This document shows, in pieces, positions 58,315 through 64,000 of a DNA stretch of 64,000 nt; position 1 is the first letter of the stretch, and each line of letters opens with the position of its first letter. A model generated the notes under the pieces. The model saw only the letters and a program-made list of their open reading frames with translations. It was not told the DNA's origin and did no database searches. The translations under genes were made by a program, and so were the position numbers. This DNA comes from Limnohabitans sp. 15K (GTDB lineage Bacteria; Pseudomonadota; Gammaproteobacteria; Burkholderiales; Burkholderiaceae_C). Where the stretch lies: NCBI RefSeq assembly GCF_002778285.1, contig NZ_NESM01000005.1:107577-171576 (forward strand), in the 5' to 3' direction.

Positions 58315-60612
58315 ATGCGTGGTTTCAACAAGCACTCTGACAAGCAGGCACAAGAGGCCTCACGCACCAGCCGCTGGCTTTTGGGTTTGGGCGCCTTGGC
58401 CATGGCTGTGATTGGCTTGGGACTGCTGGTGTTGATGACCCAAGCCACCGGCAATCGCGAAAGCTACAACCAAAATTACGAATGGTTGGCCCTGATCAAT
58501 GCAGTTGTGGCCAGTGGCTTGTTGGTCACCATCTTGTGGGGTGCCATCCGGCTTTTGCTTCGGCTGCGGCGTGGCCAATTTGGTGCACGTTTGCTGGTGA
58601 AGCTGGCGGGTATTTTCGCTTTGGTGGGCGTGATACCTGGCTTGCTGATTTATGTGGTGTCCTACCAATTTGTCTCGCGCTCCATCGAAAGCTGGTTCGA
58701 TGTCAAAGTCGAGGCCGCTTTGGTGGCTGGCCTCAATTTAGGGCGCGCTACTTTGGACACCTTGAGCTCAGACCTTTCCAAACAAGCGCGTGTGGCCGCG
58801 ACCCAGTTGAGTGATGTGCCCGATGTGAGTGCAGGCATTGCCTTGGAAAAAATGAGAGAGCAACTGGGCGTCAGCGATGCCGTGTTGTGGAGCACCAGTG
58901 GCCGCATGGTGGCCAGTGCAGGGCAATCTCGATTTCAGATTCGCCCAGAACGCCCACCCACCCAGCAAATCAAAGACGCACGCCAAAAAGGTCGTGTGGA
59001 ATGGGTGGAGGGATTTGACGACAGCCCACCCGGCGCTGACAAGGGGCGCATCAAAGTGTTGGTTTTGCTGCCTCAAGCGGGCCTCTCATTTGACGAAGAC
59101 CGCCGTTTGCTGCAATTGACCCAAGAGCTTCCCCCCACCTTGGTCAACAACGCATTGGAAGTACAGGCGGCTTATCGCGAGTACCAAGAACGGGCATTGG
59201 CCCGAGACGGTTTGCGCCGCATGTACATCGGCACCTTGACCCTCAGTTTGTTCTTGGCGGTATTGGGTGCCATTTTGTTGGCGGTGGTGCTGGGCAATCA
59301 ACTGGCAAGGCCCTTGTTGTTGTTGGCTCTGGGCATGCGTCAGGTGGCCGCAGGCGACTTGACGCCCAAGTTGGCCCTGCAAGGCAAAGACGAGCTGGGT
59401 GGTTTGACCCGATCTTTCGCCGACATGACACAGCAACTGCTCGATGCCCGAACCCACGAACAGCGCAGTTTGGTTCAGTTGGACACCGCCCGTGGCAACC
59501 TGCAGACCATCTTGGACAACTTGACGGCAGGCGTGATGGTGATGGATGCGCAAGGCGTAATCCAGTCGACCAATCCTGGGGCCACACGCATTTTGCGCGT
59601 GCCAGTCGCGGCGCACCAAGGGCTGCCATTGCTCAGCTTGCCGACATTGGCATCTTTTGCCAATGGCGTGGCCGAGCAGTTTGCCTTGTTGCGTGTGGAA
59701 AAAGACGCGCACGAACTCGACCATTGGCAAAAATCTTTTGAAATCCACGCCACGGGCCAAGGTTTGTCAGAGACAGCGGTCACCTTGCTGGCCCGGGGTG
59801 CACTGTTGCCTGACGGCATGCGCCTTTTGGTGTTTGACGATATTTCCGAAATCGTGTCGGCCGAGCGGGCGCAAGCTTGGGGCGAAGTGGCCAGGCGCTT
59901 GGCCCACGAGATCAAAAATCCACTGACCCCCATCCAGTTGTCGGCTGAACGGCTTCAGCGAAAACTCATCGGCAAACTGGATGCCCAAGACGATGCGGTG
60001 CTTCACAAATCGGTCAAAACCATCGTGGACCAAGTCGACTCCATGAAGCGCTTGGTCAACGAGTTCCGCGACTATGCCCGCTTGCCATCGGCAGAGTTGA
60101 AGCCCGTGCAACTCAATGACCTGATTGCCGACTTGATGGTCTTGTATGCGAATGAACCGACCGATCAGGTGCACCGTGCGGTGGTTGTCACAGATCTTGA
60201 TCCCACTTGTCCACCCATCATGGGGGACGAGCAGCAACTTCGGCAAGTGATTCACAACCTGCTGCAAAACGCGCAAGATGCCTGCGAGATCAAGGGGCTT
60301 TTGCCACACAACGCACGCGTGGGCTTGCGCACAGAGTGGCATGCTGCGCGCCATCGGGTCCGTTTGAGAGTCACGGACACGGGGCCTGGTTTCGAGCCCA
60401 ACATCCTCAAACGCGCCTTCGAGCCCTATGTCACCACCAAGGCCAAAGGCACGGGTTTGGGCTTGGCAGTGGTCAAAAAAATTGCCGATGAACATGCGGC
60501 CAAAATTGAACTGGGCAATGTCCTGCAGGATGGTGAAATCCAAGGGGCTCAAGTCTCGTTATCATTCGCAGTAGATTCCACGATGGACCGCGCGCAAGCA
60601 TCCACGCCTTGA
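58315..60612 (+). CDS. ntrY: NtrY-like membrane sensor histidine kinase
   Basis: 765 residues. Transmembrane segments at about 18-42, 55-78, 88-115 and near 305-328 frame a periplasmic region of about 180 residues. HAMP (about 325-380), PAS (LDNLTAGVMVMDAQGVIQSTN), HisKA with RLAHEIKNPLTPIQLSAERL, and HATPase with VIHNLLQNAQDAC and GTGLGLAVVKKIADEH follow. NtrY kinases respond to nitrogen, redox or envelope conditions; the signal here is not known. It overlaps the following regulator frame, with 20 bases between its stop and the regulator ATG. Confidence 0.9.
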   Translation: MRGFNKHSDKQAQEASRTSRWLLGLGALAMAVIGLGLLVLMTQATGNRESYNQNYEWLALINAVVASGLLVTILWGAIRLLLRLRRGQFGARLLVKLAGIFALVGVIPGLLIYVVSYQFVSRSIESWFDVKVEAALVAGLNLGRATLDTLSSDLSKQARVAATQLSDVPDVSAGIALEKMREQLGVSDAVLWSTSGRMVASAGQSRFQIRPERPPTQQIKDARQKGRVEWVEGFDDSPPGADKGRIKVLVLLPQAGLSFDEDRRLLQLTQELPPTLVNNALEVQAAYREYQERALARDGLRRMYIGTLTLSLFLAVLGAILLAVVLGNQLARPLLLLALGMRQVAAGDLTPKLALQGKDELGGLTRSFADMTQQLLDARTHEQRSLVQLDTARGNLQTILDNLTAGVMVMDAQGVIQSTNPGATRILRVPVAAHQGLPLLSLPTLASFANGVAEQFALLRVEKDAHELDHWQKSFEIHATGQGLSETAVTLLARGALLPDGMRLLVFDDISEIVSAERAQAWGEVARRLAHEIKNPLTPIQLSAERLQRKLIGKLDAQDDAVLHKSVKTIVDQVDSMKRLVNEFRDYARLPSAELKPVQLNDLIADLMVLYANEPTDQVHRAVVVTDLDPTCPPIMGDEQQLRQVIHNLLQNAQDACEIKGLLPHNARVGLRTEWHAARHRVRLRVTDTGPGFEPNILKRAFEPYVTTKAKGTGLGLAVVKKIADEHAAKIELGNVLQDGEIQGAQVSLSFAVDSTMDRAQASTP

Positions 60613-60632
60613 ACAGAGACAAGACAGACACT

Positions 60633-61292
60633 ATGGCAAATATTTTGGTGGTTGATGACGAGTTGGGCATCCGTGACCTGCTGTCAGAAATCCTGTTTGA
60701 CGAAGGTCATCAAGTAGAGTTGGCAGAAAACGCCGCCATGGCCCGAGAGGCCAGGCAACGCATGCGCCCTGACCTGGTCTTGCTGGACATCTGGATGCCG
60801 GACACCGACGGTGTGAGTCTTTTAAAAGAGTGGGCAGCCTCGGGCTTGCTCAATATGCCGGTCATCATGATGAGTGGCCACGCCACCATTGACACTGCTG
60901 TCGACGCCGTCAAGATTGGTGCGCAGGCCTTCCTGGAAAAGCCCATCACCCTGCAAAAATTGCTCTCTGCCGTTGAGCAGGGCTTGGCGCGCGATCAAGT
61001 CAAACAGGCCATCCATGCTGCAAGCCTGTCGCAAACAGTGGCCGTCGCCTCCTCGGTGGTCAATGGCGAAGTCGTCATGGCTGCACTCGAGGTGGAACAA
61101 ACCTTTGACCTCGATCGCCCTTTGCGCGAGGCGCGTGATGCGTTTGAAAAAGCTTATTTTGAATTCCACCTGGCCAACGAAGCGGGATCCATGACGAAAG
61201 TGGCTGAAAAAACAGGCCTTGAGCGCACCCACCTGTACAGAAAACTCAAGCAGTTGGGTGTTGACTTGTCTCGCAGCAAGCGTCATGGGTGA
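60633..61292 (+). CDS. NtrX-like response regulator without AAA+ domain
   Basis: 219 residues from ATG 60633. Receiver domain (1-120) with VVDDELG, phospho-Asp in LVLLDIWMPDTDGV and Lys in FLEKPITLQKLL. The C-terminal Fis-type helix-turn-helix is in GSMTKVAEKTGLERTHLYRKLKQLG. Between them there are only about 55 residues. Standard NtrX is about 450 residues with a sigma-54-interacting AAA+ domain, and no Walker motif or GAFTGA exists here. The gene is intact, with no frameshift, so this is a compact receiver-HTH form like PrrA/RegA. It is paired with NtrY. Confidence 0.88.
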   Translation: MANILVVDDELGIRDLLSEILFDEGHQVELAENAAMAREARQRMRPDLVLLDIWMPDTDGVSLLKEWAASGLLNMPVIMMSGHATIDTAVDAVKIGAQAFLEKPITLQKLLSAVEQGLARDQVKQAIHAASLSQTVAVASSVVNGEVVMAALEVEQTFDLDRPLREARDAFEKAYFEFHLANEAGSMTKVAEKTGLERTHLYRKLKQLGVDLSRSKRHG

Positions 61293-61305
61293 TTTGTTTT
61301 CCGCC

Positions 61306-61335
61306 TTCAAAAGGGTTGGATAAGTCTGCTACAAT
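61306..61335 (+). promoter_or_regulatory. Promoter of the interrupted tRNA-Phe gene
   Basis: TACAAT (61330-61335) is a good -10 nine bases before the tRNA 5' end, and TTCAAA (61306-61311) is a possible -35 with an 18-base spacer. The promoter appears intact although the gene is not. Confidence 0.55.
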
Positions 61336-61344
61336 TTGCCTCTT

Positions 61345-61382
61345 GGCCCGGTAGCTCAGTTGGTAGAGCAGCGGATTGAAAA
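61345..61382 (+). pseudogene. 5' portion (nucleotides 1-38) of tRNA-Phe (GAA)
   Basis: GGCCCGG acceptor strand, TA, D-arm GCTCAGTTGGTAGAGC, GCGGA anticodon stem and the loop TTGAAAA with anticodon GAA are all present. After nucleotide 38 the expected TCCGC half-stem, variable loop, T-arm (GGTTCGA) and CCGGGCC acceptor strand are missing, and unrelated sequence begins. No 3' half is found anywhere downstream to the window end. The break is at the loop/stem edge, a known crossover position for tRNA-targeting integrases. Confidence 0.9.
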
Positions 61383-61944
61383 AGTCCGTCCGGCGCTAGA
61401 ACTTCAGCATTAATGGCGCCTGCAAATTGGGTGCAAAACGGTGCGGCACACTCTGTGCTGACAGTGCCAAATCCCCCCTTCTAAAGTTAATTCAAAGTAG
61501 TTCAAAACTGCTGTGCTGGCAGCTGCTTGGCTGTGTGTTGGCGTGGCGCTTCAGCTAGCGCAGCCCCCAGCTTTTTCCAACGCTCTGCAACGCTTTTACA
61601 AGCCCTACAGGATGCTTTTTGCCCAGCGGGTAGGCATTGGGCGTAGGGGTGTGAAACCGGTGGTTGTAGAGATTTCTTTGGTGACGCAGTCAAACGAGCG
61701 TAATTAAAATTGACGCTTGACTATCTATCTCCGATTCCAATTGAACTCAACCGTACCCTTACGAACGACTTGCTACCTCTCGGGTTATGGAAGTCAATTA
61801 GACAAAGGACAGGAGGCGTTTTTGTTGGATCATGGTTTCTTGGAATGACAAGACGCAGCTCATGTGCAACTCATTCGTTACGAAGCGTATGTAAGATGAG
61901 ATAAGTTTTACATTACCTAGGATTAATTTTGTGGAGACGCTAAA
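61383..61944. other. Non-coding start of the presumed integrated element (562 bases)
   Basis: I find no convincing gene. Short frames on both strands (about 60 codons at 61502-61693 minus, 61513-61707 plus and 61710-61904 plus) lack ribosome sites and family likeness. The first 90 bases contain four GTGC words and a small GCACA/TGTGC dyad. Composition becomes more AT-rich from about 61700. Confidence 0.6.
61431..61467. repeat. Four GTGC repeats near the tRNA junction
   Basis: GTGC occurs at 61431, 61441, 61455 and 61464, the first two exactly 10 bases apart within GTGCAAAACGGTGC; a GCACA-CTC-TGTGC dyad lies at 61446-61458. Short spaced repeats next to an attachment site resemble integrase arm-type sites, but this is pattern only. 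Confidence 0.35.
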
Positions 61945-62676
61945 TTGAAGTATCTGTTCACTATTGTTTTTCTGCTTGTCACGAAGACGCTGTACGCTCA
62001 AGAATACATGGCGGCTGGAAGATTTGATGTGCGACCGTCTTGGGAGGATGCAACGGTTTATATACCGGGGAAGATTTTCCCTACCAACACCAAAGCAATT
62101 GAGCTAACAGCCCAAACGGATGTCGTGGTTTTCATGCATGGGTGCACTGGCATCAAGGGCGATGAGGTGGCTTGGGCAAAGTTCCTTAACGACTTAGGAT
62201 ATTTGGTCGTTTTACCAAACAGCTTGGCCATCAAGGGTCGAGTGGTTAATTGCAGCCCATCATCATTTACGACGACGAATGGCTCCATGAGTCCCGCAGA
62301 TCTTTTTATGATCAGGGCAAGAGAATTCCGGTACTCATTCGATCAGCTTAGAAAGAACCCTAGTGTTGGCAAGATTTTTCTAGCTGGATTTAGCGAAGGG
62401 GCTGCGACAGTTCATTTTTATCGCGGTAAAGGATTATTCGCTGGGTTGATTTCAATCAGTTCTTTCTGCAGAGGACCTGTAAGCGCACCAAGGGATGCAC
62501 CCATACTTACCATTGACTATGAACAAGACCCGTACTTCCCAACCAAATACTTGTGTGAAGAAAAATACGGCAGTCACGACAGTTTTACAAAAGTTATCTT
62601 GGACGGCGGTGGCCATGAAGCCGCTCGTAACAAAAAGGCAGAACAGGCGGTGAAAGAGTTCCTGTCGAAAAATTGA
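61945..62676 (+). CDS. Secreted alpha/beta hydrolase (dienelactone hydrolase-like)
   Basis: 243 residues with a TTG start at 61945 and GGAG at 61933-61936. N-terminal signal peptide (KYLFTIVFLLVTKTLYA, cleavage before QEY). The oxyanion-loop motif FMHGCTG, nucleophile elbow GFSEGA (Ser), an acidic residue near TIDYEQDPYF and the catalytic His in GGGHEA form a complete triad. Two to four cysteines may form disulfides. Substrate unknown. Codons are clearly more AT-rich than in the core genes upstream, in keeping with acquired DNA. Confidence 0.75.
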   Translation: MKYLFTIVFLLVTKTLYAQEYMAAGRFDVRPSWEDATVYIPGKIFPTNTKAIELTAQTDVVVFMHGCTGIKGDEVAWAKFLNDLGYLVVLPNSLAIKGRVVNCSPSSFTTTNGSMSPADLFMIRAREFRYSFDQLRKNPSVGKIFLAGFSEGAATVHFYRGKGLFAGLISISSFCRGPVSAPRDAPILTIDYEQDPYFPTKYLCEEKYGSHDSFTKVILDGGGHEAARNKKAEQAVKEFLSKN

Positions 62677-62750
62677 AAATCGTATTTTCAACTTAACAGC
62701 AAGATTTAGAACTATTGAGGAAAGTGGATTGGCTATCGCAGCACATTGAG

Positions 62751-62773
62751 AAGCGTCAAATTAATTGACGCTT
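62751..62773. repeat. 23-bp inverted repeat downstream of the hydrolase gene
   Basis: AAGCGTCAA and TTGACGCTT are perfect 9-bp arms around ATTAA. It lies 75 bases after the hydrolase stop and could be a terminator stem without a T-run. Half of it (AATTGACGCTT) also occurs at 61708-61718, upstream of the hydrolase, so the gene is flanked by a short direct repeat. Confidence 0.55.
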
Positions 62774-62895
62774 TGAAATAGCAAGATTTCAGGTGAGATT
62801 TACTGGGATCTGAGTCCGTCCAAAGTGGCGGGTTATAGGTTGTCCGGATTGGTGGTCTGAAAACAAACTGCGTTCAACACGAAAGGACGCAGATC

Positions 62896-63252
62896 ATGTT
62901 GAATTTTGACTCAGCAACACTTTCCCAATTTACGGGAACAGAACGCTACTACCGCATCAGTCGCAGGCACTTTCTGACAGATGGAACGAAATACCTTGCA
63001 GAGCAAGCCGAGTGTTTTTGGATGATGGATGCCATCGCCAGCCATTTAATTGAAATTGGTACGACGGATTGGTTTGTTGTTGTCAAGACCACTGTCAACG
63101 ATGCCTCAGCACTCATGGTCTATGAGGATGGCAACGGACATGAACACGCAAGGCAGGAAATTCCTTACACAGATTTTCCGCTTGCTGAAATCACACTCTA
63201 CGCCTGCTGGGACGGCGAGCATTGGGTGATCATGTTGCCCAGCGAGTATTGA
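62896..63252 (+). CDS. DUF6876-like protein of unknown function
   Basis: 118 residues, ATG preceded by AAAGGA. The N-terminal pattern LSQFTGTERYYRI, then FLTDGTKYLAEQAECFWMMDAIAS, and the end EITLYACWDGEHWVIMLPSEY resemble the DUF6876 family, small soluble proteins mostly encoded on plasmids, phages and integrative elements. No catalytic motif is apparent. It converges with the next gene (nine-base gap). The family assignment is from memory of the pattern and should be treated as probable. Confidence 0.6.
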   Translation: MLNFDSATLSQFTGTERYYRISRRHFLTDGTKYLAEQAECFWMMDAIASHLIEIGTTDWFVVVKTTVNDASALMVYEDGNGHEHARQEIPYTDFPLAEITLYACWDGEHWVIMLPSEY

Positions 63253-63261
63253 TTCGCAGTT

Positions 63262-63714
63262 TCAAATGTCCTTCAACTCTTGAATAAAACTCTTGAGTAA
63301 GGGGCCTTCGTAGGCGGTGCGATCATCAATGTCAAGAGAGTCTTCATGCGGGCTGACCATTGTGACTCTCATAGGCTTATTGATTCCACCATTGAACTCC
63401 CAATAGTCCCAATAAAAGTTCTCATCAGCCGGATCGGGTTTGACTTGCTGTTCAGGCACCCACCCACGGCCTCTGAGTTCAATATGTTCACCTGCTTTGA
63501 TTCTTGACCAAGTTCCTTCATCTAGGCGAAGGGCTAGCCACATCCATTCGTAACCGCAATCTGGATCAATTACGACACCTGTGGATTTGGGCACAGAGAC
63601 CAGCACAAGTTTCTGGAGTTGATCCCGTAAGTCACGTACATCAATTGTCTGCCGTTCAAGCGAAGCGGCAATTTGTGCAAGTGCATTTTCAATGCGATCA
63701 AGTTGTGAGGACAT
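63262..63714 (-). CDS. Hypothetical protein with N-terminal coiled coil
   Basis: 150 residues. Residues 3-40 form a clear heptad-type coiled coil (LDRIENALAQIAASLERQ), which suggests oligomerisation. The remainder is acidic and rich in Trp/Tyr (ENFYWDYWEFNGG) with a late block VTMVSPHEDSLDIDD. I do not recognise a family. It has no signal peptide. It faces the DUF6876-like gene and its upstream side is the repeat-containing region at the window edge. Confidence 0.55.
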   Translation of the reverse strand: MSSQLDRIENALAQIAASLERQTIDVRDLRDQLQKLVLVSVPKSTGVVIDPDCGYEWMWLALRLDEGTWSRIKAGEHIELRGRGWVPEQQVKPDPADENFYWDYWEFNGGINKPMRVTMVSPHEDSLDIDDRTAYEGPLLKSFIQELKDI

Positions 63715-63740
63715 AAAACGCCTGACGTATTGACTTTGAT

Positions 63741-63962
63741 TGGGCTTCAGCTGGGCTTCAAATCAGCCCTACAACGCACGTATAGAAAGCGCCTAAGCCG
63801 TCTCAGTTGTGGAAGAAAAAATGACAGCGTATAGGGCTGCTTGCAATTGCGCTATACCTCTCGTCCACTTGCGTGTTGATTAGCCAGACAAACTGAGCCA
63901 GTGTTTGCATCGAATATTGAGCCACTGGTTTTTAAAGAATTGGCTTATTCGGTTGTGGATAA
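63741..63962. other. Repeat-rich intergenic region at the right edge
   Basis: Contains TGGGCTTCA twice with an 11-bp period (63741, 63752), CGTATAG twice (63779, 63828) with an inverted CTATAC at 63852 around the palindrome GCAATTGC (63843-63850), and a perfect DnaA-box 9-mer on the minus strand (TTATCCACA, 63954-63962). No gene is visible from 63715 to the end. Confidence 0.4.
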
Positions 63963-64000
63963 GTTTAGCTGTTCTGTGTTTTTAGCTCCTTTCGTTTTGG

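Noticed and set aside
61502..61904. Three short frames of about 60 codons near the tRNA junction
   Set aside because: No ribosome sites; sequences look random and overlap on opposite strands.
61345..64000. Group I intron inserted in the tRNA-Phe anticodon loop
   Set aside because: Such introns are known in bacterial tRNAs, but no 3' exon (T-arm and CCGGGCC end) occurs downstream within the window, and no P/Q/R/S-like core could be recognised.

Overview
The window is a typical betaproteobacterial chromosome segment. I infer Burkholderiales, most likely Comamonadaceae, from gene order (recG-oxyR-ubiA, rsmB-DUF4390-ntrY-ntrX, rpe-gph-trpEG-trpDC), a PhaM-type PHA granule protein and high-GC coding with many overlapping ATGA junctions. 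There are no rRNA genes, no CRISPR array and no recognisable insertion sequence. About 61 kb is conserved core. The last 2.6 kb looks acquired.

Layout. 1-2018: end of a TonB-dependent receptor followed by a YcnI-like and a PCu(A)C-like periplasmic copper protein (copper handling). 2227-7260: two tandem sulfate-binding proteins, then cysT-cysW-cysA, a complete sulfate/thiosulfate ABC importer. 7307-9312: PhaM-like PHA granule protein overlapping a FIST-domain protein. 9299-10468 (minus): a DUF4143-type ATPase whose start codon lies in a 44-bp inverted repeat. 10638-14905: a shortened KdpD-like kinase, KdpE and the potassium transporter Kup. 14927-17217 (minus): tgt and queA (queuosine). 17295-22610: small lipoprotein, recG, oxyR, ubiA, proC.

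22936-31653 is the spc-alpha ribosomal cluster (rplN to rplQ with secY and rpoA), ending in an initiator tRNA and a bidirectional terminator. 31803-34213 (minus) holds pncC-like, pgpA, thiL and apaG. 34243-41804 holds rpe, gph, trpE, trpG, ltaE, trpD, trpC and ung. 41865-55677 is the tRNA-Tyr/Gly/Thr-tuf, tRNA-Trp-secE-nusG, rplKAJL, rpoBC block, with an L10 autoregulatory leader before rplJ and a strong terminator after rpoC. 55780-61292 holds a LemA-like protein, rsmB, a DUF4390 protein, an NtrY-like kinase and a short NtrX-like regulator.

The most unusual place is 61345-64000. A tRNA-Phe gene with its own promoter runs correctly for exactly nucleotides 1-38 and stops at the end of the anticodon loop. 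It is followed by lower-GC DNA with repeats, a secreted alpha/beta hydrolase, a DUF6876-like protein and an unrecognised coiled-coil protein. This fits the left junction of an integrative element that used the tRNA anticodon loop as its crossover site; its integrase and other end would lie beyond the window. Other points for a second look are the helically phased 10-bp repeats between kdpE and kup, the ATPase inverted repeat, and the NtrX-like regulator that lacks its AAA+ domain.
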